Below, piece by piece: positions 11,764 through 23,779 of a stretch of DNA of 64,000 nucleotides. The stretch comes from Siphonodentalium dalli (lineage: Eukaryota; Mollusca; Scaphopoda; Gadilida; Siphonodentaliidae). The translations under genes and the position numbers were made by a program. The stretch's first letter is position 1; the number at the start of each line of letters is the position of its first letter. The stretch spans positions 199,230,052 to 199,294,051 of the forward strand of contig CP136067.1 of NCBI GenBank assembly GCA_032622095.1. Reading direction: 5' to 3'. Under the pieces are notes generated by a model. The model ran no database searches. It worked only from the letters and a program-made list of their open reading frames with translations, and was not told the origin of the DNA.

Positions 11764-14270
11764 ATATTGTTCGCGGACAAGTTATCTTTCACGACTCGAT
11801 AAAAGGTAAATTTGTTTGATACAGCTATTGCGGTTCTCCATTGTTGTGAGTATATATCAGTTAGTCTCATTCTGACAGAGTCGCGAAATTGATTGAGGTT
11901 ATCGACCAGCTGATAGGTCCAGCTGTTACCCATGCCGATTGCGTTAAGGGTGTTATGCTGCCCAGCAATCCATGGGAACTTCTTATTATCATAATAAGAC
12001 ATCAGCATAATATAATACAATGCGAGTGGCGTTCTATTTGTCGTCATTGTGTTGAGCTTGCCCCAATAAGACAAGTAACATGTTTTTATTCTTACTGATA
12101 TGGGACACATGCCGAGTTCTCCATATATGAATGCACTAGGTGTAGATTTTTTAAGCTTTAAGGTGTATTTCAAAAACCAAATTTCGAGTTTTTCAAAACA
12201 TGTCGTGTTTTCGTGTCCCCATACCTCGGCTCCATATGTCATGATTGGGATAATCGATTTTTCATATATATCAAGGGTTGTGGCTATAGTTAGTTTATTC
12301 ACGCGTACTTTATTAAGGAGGGCGTACATTGCCACTTTAGCACTTTTAGTCCTTGTGTTTTTTTCTAGTGTGAATAGTCCATTTCTATGGAATGTCGTAC
12401 CTAGGTATTTGTAACTATCTGCTATCTCCAGTTCATGTCCAATTATTGAAAATTTACCGCTATTCAGACTTTTGTTTTTTCGTCCAAATATAAGTACCTT
12501 GGTTTTCGATGTATTGACATTTAATTTCCACGTGTTGCAATATATAGAAAATTTATCAAGCATGTTCTGTAAGCTGTCACGTGAGTTAGCGAGGAGTACA
12601 GTGTCATCTGCATAAATTAAGAGAAATAGATTTAAGTAAAGTCCGGTATCAAATTCTTCTGGAACTTTAATGTCGATTCCATTGGATCCATGCTCACGAA
12701 GATGATTTTCAAGATCGTTTAGGTATATTGCAAATAGTATCGGAGAAAGACTGTCTACTTGTTTTAGGCCAATTTTGCTTGGAAAAAAGTCTGAATCTTC
12801 GTTTCCAATGCGTACGCAAAGTTTTATGTCATTATACATAGATCGTATTACATCTAAGAGTTTACCTTCGATTTTATGGCTAATAAGCTTTTTCCAAAGC
12901 GCTGCTCTCCAGACGGAATCAAACGCTTTAGAAAAGTCTATAAAGGCACAATATAAGGTCTGCTTGTTATGTTTCAAGATTTGTGATAAAGAGTAAAGTG
13001 AAAATATGTGATCAATTGTGCAATATCCTTTGCGAAATCCCGCTTGGCATTCTGACTGCAAGTCATTATTACTGAGGAATGAGCTAATGCGTTCACTAAC
13101 AATGCTAGCAAATACTTTTGACATACAACTTAAAAGAGTTATCTTCATGTAGTTATTAGGGTCGGTAGATTCCCCTTTTCCTTTAAAGAGTGGTCGTATA
13201 ATTCCAGTTCTCCAGCTTTCGGGTACTATTCCATTGTTTAAAATCAGATTGAAATATTTTTGAAACGTTATTCCAAAAATATCAAGAGCCCCTTTAAGAT
13301 AGTCGTTTGTTATATTGTCGTATCCAGGCGCTTTTCCTAACTTTAAGGCTTTGATAGCCTTTTCTATTTCAGATGCTGTTATTTCTCCATTTAGAGGCGA
13401 TGTGTCAATATCGTTAATATCTATGTGTATATCTTCGACTACATCGGTTTCTGATGGTATTTCAGTTGAAAAAAATTCTTCAGATTCGAAATAATCTTTG
13501 AAATCGCCTACTTCCGGCGTCGGTTTTTCGGCTCTGCGGGTGTCCAGTTTTTTAATAAATGACCAAAAATCTTTGCTTGATCGGACACGAAGATTATGTA
13601 TTTCGGAGCTTACTTTTCTGTTATATTGATGTTGGCTTGATTTAATCTTTTTTTTGTACTGTTTGCGTCTGTCTAATAATATTTGTTTATTCGCCACTGA
13701 AGGGGTTTTCTTAAAAGTCTTCCTTGCTTTGCGGTAAAGTGTTCGTGTGGATCTACAGTCGCGTGTGAACCAGGGACTCACATATTTCCGTGAGTTCGTC
13801 TTACTAACAGGCTGATGTTGTCGGTCATCATAATTTCGACCACTGTTCAAGTTTACCTCTGCGTCTATCATAATACTTGACAGAGACTGAGTAGCGTTCT
13901 CAATGTCTTTGGGACATGCGTTGTTGTTTGAAATAAAGTCTATTGTCTCATTCAATTGACTAATCGCGCGCACGTCAATGCTTTGTTGAAATATACTTTT
14001 ATCACCAATCTTGCGGGGAGGCTTGCGATTGGCTGATCGTTTATTTTGTCTGGGTTTGTTTGTTTTGACGGGTGGATTGCACTTCGTGAGATCAACAGAT
14101 TGTATATTACAACTTACTACTATACTACAATGTGCATCAGACAGCGTTTCGTCAAAATCGTTCACAATAAGTGAAACAACATTTTTGGCGAATCTAGGAG
14201 AGCCGATAGCATAATCAATTACGCTAACATTTTTACATGTGCATTTCGATGAGCTCTCTCCGATTCTAAA
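11739..14270 (-). pseudogene. LINE-A endonuclease end and reverse transcriptase
   Basis: An open frame of about 840 codons. It starts within the endonuclease end (NVSVIDYAIGSP, then LSDAHCSIVV with the SDH motif as SDAH). Residues 170-250 are basic linker. APGYDNITNDYLKG (324-337) opens the polymerase region. Catalytic motifs are FIDFSKAFD (453-461) and IYADDTVLL (562-570), with YLGTTF at 633. Two motifs are damaged: the usual RQGDSLSP is KQVDSLSP (513-520), and NYRGITLLSC is NYMKITLLSC. These changes argue that even this long open copy would not work. Confidence 0.92.
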
Positions 14271-15050
14271 AGATATATCTGATACTCTCCATAAATTCAA
14301 CTTATACCATTATCTTCCATCTTTTACGGAAACGGGTTTCTTCCCTACCCAGTCCACTTGGACGAAAATTGTCAGAGATTGTCTCTCTGCTCACTACTCA
14401 CGCGAAGTGAGTCAGCGTGGTCAGAGAGACGATTCTCTATCTTTTCTCTTCAAGGTAAAACCCGACAACCAGTCACTGTGGAAACTTTGGCAGCTCTCTC
14501 GAGAAGAACCTGAGTATTTTCTAATTTGTATCAAGATGGCCAATATTTTGACCAAAACCACGTATGACAATGACGCTGAATGCAATCGCTGCAACCAAAC
14601 ATATTCAAATTTCTTGTTTCATAGATATCTCGAGTGTACATCTGAGTTTGCACAGATGGTACGGAACACATTTTGGTATTCACCGATTGACATATTTGGA
14701 ATTGAAACTTTTACCTTTCTTGACAGCATGAATAGCGATACATTCCTTGCGTTTTGCCTAGGAGGGTGTATCCCAGTGCAAATTGAACTGATTTGTTATG
14801 AATATCGTCTTTTCAAGCGATGTGTGAGGTTTATTTTCATCCTGTGTTCTGACTAAGTTTTATGATATCGGATACTTCACTATATATTTGTCCTAAACAT
14901 CTTGTCTTGCAGTATATCATTCCCACAATGAATTTCTCAAGTTAAATTATATTGCATGTGTATATATATATGTCTTCATGTAACTTTTGTATATATATAT
15001 ATTGTACCATAATGGTCTCCATATTTGGAGGAATAAACATATCTCTCTCT
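14260..15050 (+). mobile_element. LINE-D: 5'-truncated LINE 3' end nested in LINE-A
   Basis: A plus-strand frame (14239-14856) carries the C-terminal part of a different LINE: FPTQSTWTKIVRDCLSAHYS and then CNRCNQTYSNFLFHRYLEC (C115, C118, H128, C133). After the stop at 14856 come about 180 bases of untranslated sequence, an AATAAA at 15032-15037 and a CT-repeat tail ending near 15053. The left junction is somewhere between 14260 and 14300. The insertion is accompanied by loss of about 100 bases of LINE-A endonuclease. No clear target duplication. Confidence 0.82.
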
Positions 15051-15593
15051 CTCAGGGTTAATTCTGAACGGTGTGAAAGAAGTTATGTTATACTCTCTAA
15101 TTAGTTTTTCGGCTGAACTGTGATCGTTCAGTGTACCGGTTCGTGCATTAAAGTCGCCTGCTAACATCACATTGTCAAAATTTATCAATTTCTCAAGGAG
15201 AGATATATGCAGGTTATCTAGTTCATTGCCTTTGAAATATTTTGAATTTTCTGGCGGTATATAAACATTTCCGAAAACGTAAGTCTCAGTCAGGCTGGAT
15301 TTAAATTTGCACCATAGGACGACGCCACAATCGTCGTAAATAATCGAAAAATTGCTTTTGTAAATATCTTTGACAGCAATACAGAGACCACCAGATCTAT
15401 ACCTGGATACTTTTTTTCTATTTTTTAGACCAAGGACATGGAAATTGTCTATGAATATAGAATCTAATCGATCAGTTTTAGTTTCCTGGAAAAATAGGAG
15501 ATCAAAATCATTGATATATTCAGCAAATTCCGGGTCATTAAATTTGGATACTAAGCCACATACATTTAAGGAGAGTATTTTAAATTCTTTCAC
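15051..15593 (-). pseudogene. LINE-A AP-type endonuclease, N-terminal two thirds
   Basis: The endonuclease fold is visible as LSLNVCGL (8-14), the catalytic glutamate in FFQETK (near 37), a GG hydrophobic strand, VYIPPEN, and AGDFNARTG (145-153). It has no ATG start because the natural frame continues upstream through a TAG. It stops matching at NPERER near 15050, where the nested insertion begins. About 30-35 residues before the SVIDYAIGSP block are missing, judged against LINE-B. Confidence 0.85.
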
Positions 15594-15605
15594 TCCCGGG
15601 CTTTC

Positions 15606-15857
15606 CTACTCATTTACAGTCGGTGCGGGGTTATCTATAGTATCATGCACATCAATTGTTTGGAATATTGTTTCGATAATGTTTTTGTCTGCTATATCGT
15701 GTTTTGATGCAGAGACGTTTGGTTGAAACTTTGAGTCAGAGTTGTTTTTGTTTGTCACTTTGGATATTATTGGGGTATTCCCACCGTGTTGAGCGGTGTT
15801 CACAGCTGCGCGGTCGGTAGTGTCTGGTAAATCTTTTCTACTGAGACTACTTTTGAT
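15606..15857 (-). pseudogene. LINE-A N-terminal segment
   Basis: An open frame rich in Ser, Asn and Asp (for example KDLPDTTDRAAVNTAQHGG), ending VNE-TAG at 15606. The frame after the TAG continues directly into the endonuclease, so it was probably one reading frame. No domain is recognised here. Confidence 0.5.
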
Positions 15858-15869
15858 CGATCAGCTTGG

Positions 15870-16510
15870 TTAGAAGGAACGGATTAAATAATTTACAAAC
15901 GGCTCAGTGTTAAAGACATGTTATGGATTTGTTCGGGTGAGTGAAACTGATCAGTTGGTAGTCAGGCGCTATGTCAGCTGAAGGAGTGCAGCATTCTATT
16001 AACATCCCACAAATCGACCGTATACCCATCCATTGAAAACATCGTCTGATCTATATGCTCAATTGTAAATATGTACATCTCAATTCGAGATGCAACTATT
16101 GGCGATAAACAAACGCAAACGATTTCGCCACCGAGAATCACTGCATTTAATTAATATATAGGAATAATGGTGTGCGTTGTCAATATACTATCTGTAAGAA
16201 TAACTAATTCAAGCAAGATTATTCGCCATTTCTATTTAATCACCATATCGGAGTGTTTCACATAACTTTAACATGCGTTTTTATCTCAATATTTTGTCCT
16301 ATTGGGGGTATTTTGCCTTGTCTAGCTGACTCACGTAACAGTAGGCCTACTAACACCACTGTCTGGGAACTGTGACATCGGAAGTCATTCTATTTCCGGC
16401 TGCGTGGTGATTTTTAGAATATAGGCCTAGTAGGCCCTATAGATATTTAGTAACATGCGATTATGTGACATAATTGTGTGGAATCGGACCATGCAGGTCA
16501 CCAGGGTTAC
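15870..16510. other. No gene recognised
   Basis: Intronic sequence of the lectin gene with short frames only. Nothing repeated that I can match elsewhere in the window. Confidence 0.45.
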
Positions 16511-16524
16511 GTAAAACAAAGGGT

Positions 16525-17215
16525 GTTTTAGGGTGGACCCTACTTTAGACGCCCTAAACGTACACATCACACATACCCCACCTCTATCCAAAATGGTCGC
16601 CGTCCAGAGGGGTCCAAATCGGTCAAGGGGTCGAGAAACACAGGTCCCCTACATGATTAAGTATTATTGTGGGTGGAGTAAATTTTTGTTCTGTGGACCT
16701 GTGTCGAGAAATTGCATGGGCCGGTCATTTTGTATCGGGTTGGTGTGCGTGGATTGTGCATGGGACCACCCTACAACCCTCTTTGTATGACTTAAATGTC
16801 AAGGGACGCCTGAAGGGCCGAGAAATTGCATGGGTCCCGTAGTTGAACCCCTCAGGACGGCAGCTACATTGAATCTGGGTGGGGTGAGTGTGAATATTTA
16901 GGGTGTCTTTGGGGCCACCATACATCACTCTGTTTGACATAAATCTGTTAAGGGCCCAGAAATAGCACGGATCCCTATATGCCCCTCTGGGTGGCGGACA
17001 ATTTGGATCGGGCGTGTTGAGTGAGTTGAATATTTAAATTGGTTTGGGGTCCGCCCTACAAACCATTTGTCTAAACTAAATCTGTCAAAGGGCTGAGAAA
17101 TTTCATGTGCCATATGTGAACCCCTCTGGACGTTGGACATTTTGGATCGGCCCATCGGAGTGGGTGTGTGGGGCCACCATTCAACACCCTTTGTGCTAAA
17201 ACACCTCCGTGTTCG
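16525..17215. repeat. Degenerate tandem repeat of about 130-140 bp (4-5 units)
   Basis: Repeating elements are GGCCACCATACAACACCCT-like, CTGTCAAGGGCCGAGAAATT, GAACCCCTCTGGACG and ATTTTGGATCGG, in the same order at about 16600, 16810, 16950 and 17090. Units have diverged strongly, so the array is old. Not coding. Confidence 0.75.
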
Positions 17216-17685
17216 AGTCATGAATGGGAGGGGAGGGGCTCCAAAACTGATATGGATACAAATATGTTGAGCTCCAGTTTCCACCAAATCGTTACACGTT
17301 CTTCTCCAATGATATGATGAAGCAATTCATGTGAGTTAAAGACGCCGCATGACTGATGACTCAATATGATCCGGATAGTCATGGATCCATGTGGATACCC
17401 ATGGACATACAGGTAGTAAGTGGGAAATCGGCCCCGACTCCTAAAGTACATGGGTTCTCATGCTGAAATAGATAGGCTACGCCCTTGTAAATATGGAAAG
17501 GGCCATGCGTGCACATGTATCGGCATAACAACATTTATGGCACGGAAAGGTAGGACAAACAGTCATCAGTCATCCTGCTTAGCATTTGCACTTAAGTGCA
17601 AATGTTAAGTAAGAACTAGTTAATTGTTTGTACAGTTAATTCCGACAATTTTCCCAAAAAGTCCTCCCTATGAGCAGCACCAGAC
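17216..17685. other. Spacer; one CTTAAG palindrome
   Basis: No gene seen. CATTTGCACTTAAGTGCAAATG, a 22-base perfect palindrome, lies at about 17584-17605, just before the 32-bp array. Similar motifs begin again immediately after the array at about 19775. Confidence 0.5.
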
Positions 17686-19773
17686 CAGTTTAATCTGTGA
17701 TGGGGGTGTTTCTTATACAGTTTAATATGTGATGGGGGTGTTTCTTATACAGTTTAATCTGTGATGGGGGTGTTTCTTATACAGTTTAATCTGTGATGGG
17801 GGTGTTTCTTATACAGTTTAATCTGTGATGGGGGTGTTTCTTATACAGTTTAATCTGTGATGGGGGTGTTTCTTATACAGTTTAATCTGTGATGGGGGTG
17901 TTTCTTATACAGTTTAATCTGTGATGGGGGTGTTTCTTATACAGTTTAATCTGTGATGGGGGTGTTTCTTATACAGTTTAATCTGTGATGGGGGTGTTTC
18001 TTATACAGTTTAATCTGTGATGGGGGTGTTTCTTATACAGTTTAATCTGTGATGGGGGTGTTTCTTATACAGTTTAATCTGTGATGGGGGTGTTTCTTAT
18101 ACAGTTTAATCTGTGATGGGGGTGTTTCTTATACAGTTTAATCTGTGATGGGGGTGTTTCTTATACAGTTTAATCTGTGATGGGGGTGTTTCTTATACAG
18201 TTTAATCTGTGATGGGGGTGTTTCTTATACAGTTTAATCTGTGATGGGGGTGTTTCTTATACAGTTTAATCTGTGATGGGGGTGTTTCTTATACAGTTTA
18301 ATCTGTGATGGGGGTGTTTCTTATACAGCTTAATCTGTAATGGGGGTGTTTCTTATACAGTTTAATCTGTGATGGGGGTGTTTCTTATACAGTTTAATCT
18401 GTGATGGGGGTGTTTCTTATACAGCTTAATCTGTGATGGGGGTGTTTCTTATACAGCTTAATCTGTGATGGGGGTGTTTCTTATACAGCTTAATCTGTGA
18501 TGGGGGTGTTTCTTATACAGTTTAATCTGTGATGGGGGTGTTTCTTATACAGTTTAATCTGTGATGGGGGTGTTTCTTATACAGTTTAATCTGTGATGGG
18601 GGTGTTTCTTATACAGTTTAATCTGTGATGGGGGTGTTTCTTATACAGTTTAATCTGTGATGGGGGTGTTTCTTATACAGTTTAATCTGTGATGGGGGTG
18701 TTTCTTATACAGTTTAATCTGTGATGGGGGTGTTTCTTATACAGTTTAATCTGTGATGGGGGTGTTTCTTATACAGTTTAATCTGTGATGGGGGTGTTTC
18801 TTATACAGCTTAATCTGTGATGGGGGTGTTTCTTATACAGTTTAATCTGTGATGGGGGTGTTTCTTATACAGTTTAATCTGTGATGGGGGTGTTTCTTAT
18901 ACAGCTTATTCTGTGATGGGGTGTTTCTTATACAGTTTAATCTGTGATGGGGGTGTTTCTTATACAGCTTAATCTGTGATGGGGGTGTTTCTTATACAGC
19001 TTAATATGTGATGGGGGTGTTTCTTATACAGCTTAATCTGTGATGGGGGTGTTTCTTATACAGTTTAATCTGTGATGGGGGTGTTTCTTATACAGCTTAA
19101 TCTGTGATGGGGGTGTTTCTTATACAGTTTAATCTGTGATGGGGGTGTTTCTTATACAGTTTAATCTGTGATGGGGGTGTTTCTTATACAGTTTAATCTG
19201 TGATGGGGGTGTTTCTTATACAGTTTAATCTGTGATGGGGGTGTTTCTTATACAGTTTAATCTGTGATGGGGGTGTTTCGTATACAGTTTAATCTGTGAT
19301 GGGGGTGTTTCTTATACAGCTTAATATGTGATGGGGGTGTTTCTTATACAGCTTAATCTGTGATGGGGGTGTTTCTTATACAGTTTAATCTGTGATGGGG
19401 GTGTTTCTTATACAGCTTAATCTGTGATGGGGGTGTTTCTTATACAGTTTAATCTGTGATGGGGGTGTTTCTTATACAGTTTAATCTGTGATGGGGGTGT
19501 TTCTTATACAGTTTAATCTGTGATGGGGGTGTTTCTTATACAGTTTAATCTGTGATGGGGGTGTTTCTTATACAGTTTAATCTGTGATGGGGGTGTTTCG
19601 TATACAGTTTAATCTGTGATGGGGGTGTTTCTTATACAGCTTAATCTGTGATGGGGGTGTTTCTTATACAGTTTAATCTGTGATGGGGGTGTTTCTTATA
19701 CAGCTTAATCTGTGATGGGGGTGTTTCTTATACAGCTTAATCTGTGATGGGGGTGTTTCTTATACAGTTTAAT
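17686..19773 (+). repeat. 32-bp minisatellite, about 65 units, with 320-bp higher-order period
   Basis: Highly uniform 32-base units made of CAGTTTAATCTGTGATGG, GGGTGTTT and CTTATA. Main variants are CAGCTTAAT for CAGTTTAAT, ATATG for ATCTG, TTCGTATA for TTCTTATA, and one unit with four G's instead of five. Two variant markers recur exactly 320 bases apart (ATATG at 19000 and 19320; CGTATA at 19280 and 19600), so ten-unit blocks were duplicated. It lies in lectin intron 2. Confidence 0.96.
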
Positions 19774-20075
19774 TTCACTTAAGTGCAAATGAATTGTACT
19801 TAAGTTCAAATACCACATAATTGTGAATTCGGCAAGGAATTGGACTTACGTGCAAATAGACGAAAATATCAATATTTATACTTAAGTGTAATTCATTTGC
19901 ACTAAAGTACATTTCCTCGCCGAATTCACAATTATGTGGTATTTAGACTTAAGTACAATTCGCTATTTTGACTTAAGTCCGAATATTTGCACTTAATTAC
20001 AAATAATTGCACTTAAGTGCAAACATTTGCACTTAAGTCCAAATAAATCGAAAATGTGAAAACGGCTTGCCATAT
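19774..20075 (-). mobile_element. CTTAAG-rich repeat, copy 2
   Basis: At least eight ACTTAAGTGCAAAT-like motifs, plus an inverted pair built on CCACATAATTGTGAATTCGG (about 19812 and 19920). The right end is the complement of GGCAAGCCGTTTTCACATTT, matching the start of copy 1 at 10112. It directly abuts the 32-bp array. Confidence 0.7.
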
Positions 20076-20367
20076 CATTCTGTTCTTGTATAATATCTGG
20101 GGTTTTTTCTGTCTGTGGTCTGCTTTCATTATCTGAACACCTCTCCAATGAATAATAGGCCATTCCAATGTATACTTTTATAACTGATAGGGATAATTCA
20201 TTTAGTATAGAAAGGGTTAATGTTATTTTATGTATGCACTCCGGAAATTCGCACAATTCGTTCAACTTAATCGTCCACGACAAACAAACAAACAAAAACC
20301 AAAAAAGAACAAAAACATACAAACACACAGACTATTTCTAATTGTTTTAATGGTATTTTAGATTTAC

Positions 20368-20577
20368 CAGGGTATGTAGCATCGAGGGCGTTGAATCTGT
20401 CATATTCATCATTGCCGGTTAATGGTAGCAACTCCCCGCCCTTTCCTGTACATTCATCTAAAGCCTCTTGTCGGTAGAGTGAAGGTCGAGCTCTTTGTGC
20501 AGTTAACGTAATGACCCAGGCCTCGTTCTTAAGCTCTCCTTGAATAAAGTGGTACAGCTGCTCTCCAGATTTAAGTA
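20368..20577 (-). CDS. Secreted PAN/apple-C-type lectin protein, exon 2 (N-terminal half of the lectin domain)
   Basis: This 210-bp exon is bounded by a strong acceptor (a T-rich tract then ATTCTAG) and a donor CCTG|GTAAAT. It is phase 1 at both ends, so it joins exons 1 and 3 without a frame change. It encodes about 70 residues, with EQLYHF near the start and then EALDECTGKGGELLPL. This is the usual first helix of a C-type lectin domain: an A...C pair, a GG turn and a hydrophobic L.L strand. The cysteine would pair with the last cysteine of the domain in exon 3. Both introns are full of mobile elements while the exon itself is clean. A symmetrical phase-1 exon could be skipped without shifting frame, so an isoform lacking it is possible in principle. 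Confidence 0.72.
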
Positions 20578-20639
20578 CTAGAATAAAAAAAACAAGTAAA
20601 CTGTTTGAATATACTTGTATGATTATAAGCGAGATCACT

Positions 20640-22440
20640 GGGTCGCGGCGGTATTGGATTCATCCAGCTCCGTTGCGTGGTTTCAGAAATTCTTCCAGCC
20701 GCGGTTCTGTGGTTTCAGTGCCACTGGTTAAAGTTATATGGAGTGGCATTTCCATATATGGAGCTTTTGAATTGTTCATGACTTCCATATATAAATACTA
20801 CTCCAAAACTTTGACCTACAGCAATAAAAACAACGAACCCGACCTGGTGAATCCAATATGGCCGAGTTTTAGTGAAAGGGCGTATTGCGCATCATTTGAA
20901 ACAACATAAGATTATCTTGAGTTATATAGAACATGCCACGAATCTCTTATACTATGCCTACGTCGGTAGAGATCATATTCCACAATACATAAAAATATGT
21001 GATTTTTTGATATTCTGACGGGGAATTTTATATCATTATTAAATGTATTTCAAACTTTATATAGTTGAATGTTTCAGTTCGAGATTTAATGATTTAAGTG
21101 ACTTTTGTGAACCGATTTCGCTTTACATCGTTGATAATCAAAAAATTTCCCTCGGGTTATCAATTCAATATTTATCACGAAATCGGCTCAAAAGGTTGCA
21201 TGAATCGTGTGCACTCGAGCTGATACCTTCACTTACTATAAAATACATTATTAACGAACATGTATTGACTGAAAATATATTCCCTGCGTTGTTTTTTAAA
21301 TGTTATAAAGTTCCCCGTCAGAACAGGTCAAATATCGTAAAGATTCCAGGTTTTGGACTGGTTGAATATTATATCTACGGCCGTAGTCAGAGTTAAGATT
21401 CATCGCATGATCTACACTTGTGTGACAGAAGGGAGAGAGAGATAATCAGTTGCGCCAAAATATCCTGAAGTTTCAACAGAACCAGGGTATATTATTCGCC
21501 AGTAATGAGCATTGTCGCGATCAGAAGCATTCATGATTTTACTTTTTACAACTAATTATATAAACCTGATAGCCTATGTTATTTTTACTATTTCACACTT
21601 TATCTCGACAGCCTTCCAAGATGTGACTTTTACGCCCTACTCCTTGGTTCTGAGGATCCACGCATCATCTGGCATGTAGAACACTGTCGCGAACAGATAA
21701 TTGACACATCTGCTTCATTCCTTCTGGTGATGACCAGGTCGATGAGAGGATCTAATAGGAGATGACTTATAAAACACAACTCCGACCATACGCGTGTGAG
21801 ATACTGACAGCTTAGCATTATATATGCTTTATATGCTTTAAAGCTCAGAATGTCTCGCCTTTACATAACATCGTATGCAGGTATAACGCAAATGTTCAAT
21901 TGGTGCTTACCTGATCTTCCAAACAACATAGATTCCATTTACCATTTCTGGAAAGTTTTTCACACTTGAAAATGTGTCGTTTAGTCAAGTTATCACTCAT
22001 TTCGACAAACCAATCACAAAGCATTCTGAGCTTCCATCACATTCAATATTCCTGTTATTTTTTCTCATAACCCACATCACTATTTATACTGTCGTCTGTG
22101 TATATTATTGTAATATGTTCAATCTCTCCTTAGAGGGAGGCAATAAAGACATACTTTACGTCCATTCTATCTTCTGTTGATAACTATTCCATGCATACGT
22201 AGCCAGTGATACAAGGAATGCAAGGGTTTTTGTAAACGTTGATAGATTATTCATTTCATTAAACATGCCTTGCGTCTGGGTCTTAAATTTACACAAAACG
22301 CTCACATTGGGTATTAATGTGCGAAAAGTTTAAAAGTCTGTACAACATTACAACCAAAAAGAACATGGAGAAATATATTACATTTGTTCTTAAATTTATT
22401 ACTGATAGTTCTCCATTTCGCGTGTTGAAACAATTGTCAT
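20640..22440. other. Lectin intron 1, no gene recognised
   Basis: An open frame at 21043-21396 (plus) has no domain or codon regularity I recognise and is probably chance. No repeat matched. Confidence 0.45.
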
Positions 22441-22549
22441 CTATACAAAATGTTACAGTGATTTTTCTCCAAGTATCGCTGATCGTTTAGTAATTTCAAA
22501 TATTATAGACTGGAAATTATTTTCAGAATATTTTCCAATGTTTTGACCA

Positions 22550-22891
22550 ATGTTTACCGCAATTTTTTTATTAAACTTTGGTATCTTATTGGACCCATTG
22601 GACTTGTATCGTAATGATGGTGTATCAAATGTACAGAGGGGGAGATGGAAAAATCAACCAAAATTAGAGAGACTATGCAACCTGTGCCAAATTGCTATTG
22701 GTGATGAATACCACTTGGTTATTCAATGCAAACAATTAGATACAATTAGAGAGAAATTCAATCCTAAATATTACTGGGAAAAGCCGAACAGAGAGAAATT
22801 CTACCGATTGATATCTATTGAGAATATGAGCATCCTAAAACGAGTTTGTATATTCTTGAAATGTGAATTCAAGGAACTAAGCTGTTTTTGA
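22550..22891 (+). pseudogene. LINE C-terminal fragment (family E), plus strand
   Basis: From about 22610 the frame reads RGRWKNQPKLERLCNLCQIA, then GDEYHLVIQC, YYWEKPNREKFYRLI and KRVCIFLKCEFKEL before the stop at 22889. The C-x2-C...H-x4-C module and YYWEKPNR mark it as the same family as the fragment at 1-533. The residues before 22610 are doubtful. It lies in lectin intron 1. Confidence 0.8.
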
Positions 22892-22899
22892 CAACGGAA

Positions 22900-23600
22900 T
22901 ACTCACCATGAGTAGTTACTAGATTGCAATTTGTATGAATGTTCGACAACAGTTTGGTCTTGTTTGTATTTGTCAGATGAATAATCCAATAATTATGTCC
23001 ACATATGACAATGTCCAAACATACATCGTACTGCCCGTGTCTCCTATGACAAATGAGGGAGATCGAATATTCTCCACTCTACTCACTGCGATGTATTCAT
23101 ATATTTATAAATATTATAGGTATATAACAGTATATAACAGATGACGCATTCATACTTGTGTTGTGATGATGCGCGTGATGGGAACGCAACTGTATTCCTT
23201 CTGTATATTATGTATATAATTATGTTCTTTGTTTTGCCTGTTTCATGTTAATTTATGACTTGGCAATAAATTATTAATTAATTCCACATTAACACTAAAG
23301 TTTACTAACCATTGGTTTTAACATTCGAAATCTAATTATTAAGTTATTAATAATGTTTTAATTATTAAGTTATTAATAACGAAAATAAGAACAAGTCAAT
23401 ATATTTGTTCATGTATTTGTTGATGATACAATAACTGTAGTTGTTTTTACATGTATTTGTTGATCATACAATAACTGTAGTTGTTTTTTACAGACTTTTA
23501 TTTTATTTCGCATGAACCTACTTCGAATGTCTTGTGTGCCTTTAAAGGCGCGGATGGCCTTCTAAAGTGAGTGGTTTGTGGTGGCTATCCCCGGGATTGT
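22900..23600. other. No gene recognised; short direct repeats
   Basis: Two imperfect copies of ATGTATTTGTTGATSATACA (about 23411 and 23451) and two of TTAAGTTATTAATAA (about 23339 and 23365). No coding signal. Confidence 0.5.
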
Positions 23601-23779
23601 CGAAAGGGCCGAGAGGCCCTTTCCTTAATCCCTCATATTTTGGCCTTTATTGAGAAGCAAGAAAAAAACAAACAAAAATACACAGATTTTTACATTTTTA
23701 GTATGATTTCTTCTTTTTTTGTTGTTTCTTTGTCTCTGGTGGACGTGCTGCTGGTTCCGAAGGAGTGGGTGGGTATTAC

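Larger units (their letters stand above)
11126..15860 (-). mobile_element. LINE-A: non-LTR retrotransposon with a nested LINE insertion
   Basis: Minus-strand element in lectin intron 2. 5' to 3' it has a short N-terminal frame, an AP endonuclease, a linker, a reverse transcriptase and a CxxC-H-C tail, then a 3' region ending in GAATT pentamers near 11127-11145. It is broken inside the endonuclease by a plus-strand LINE fragment (about 14260-15050). The 5' end is uncertain; the first open frame begins near 15857. Confidence 0.88.

Noticed and set aside
17686-19773. CRISPR array
   Set aside because: Units are contiguous with no unique spacers, and the genome is eukaryotic.
21043-21396. A 117-codon plus-strand frame in lectin intron 1
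   Set aside because: No domain, signal peptide or splice structure, and it is antisense within an intron; length is within chance for AT-rich DNA with few stops.
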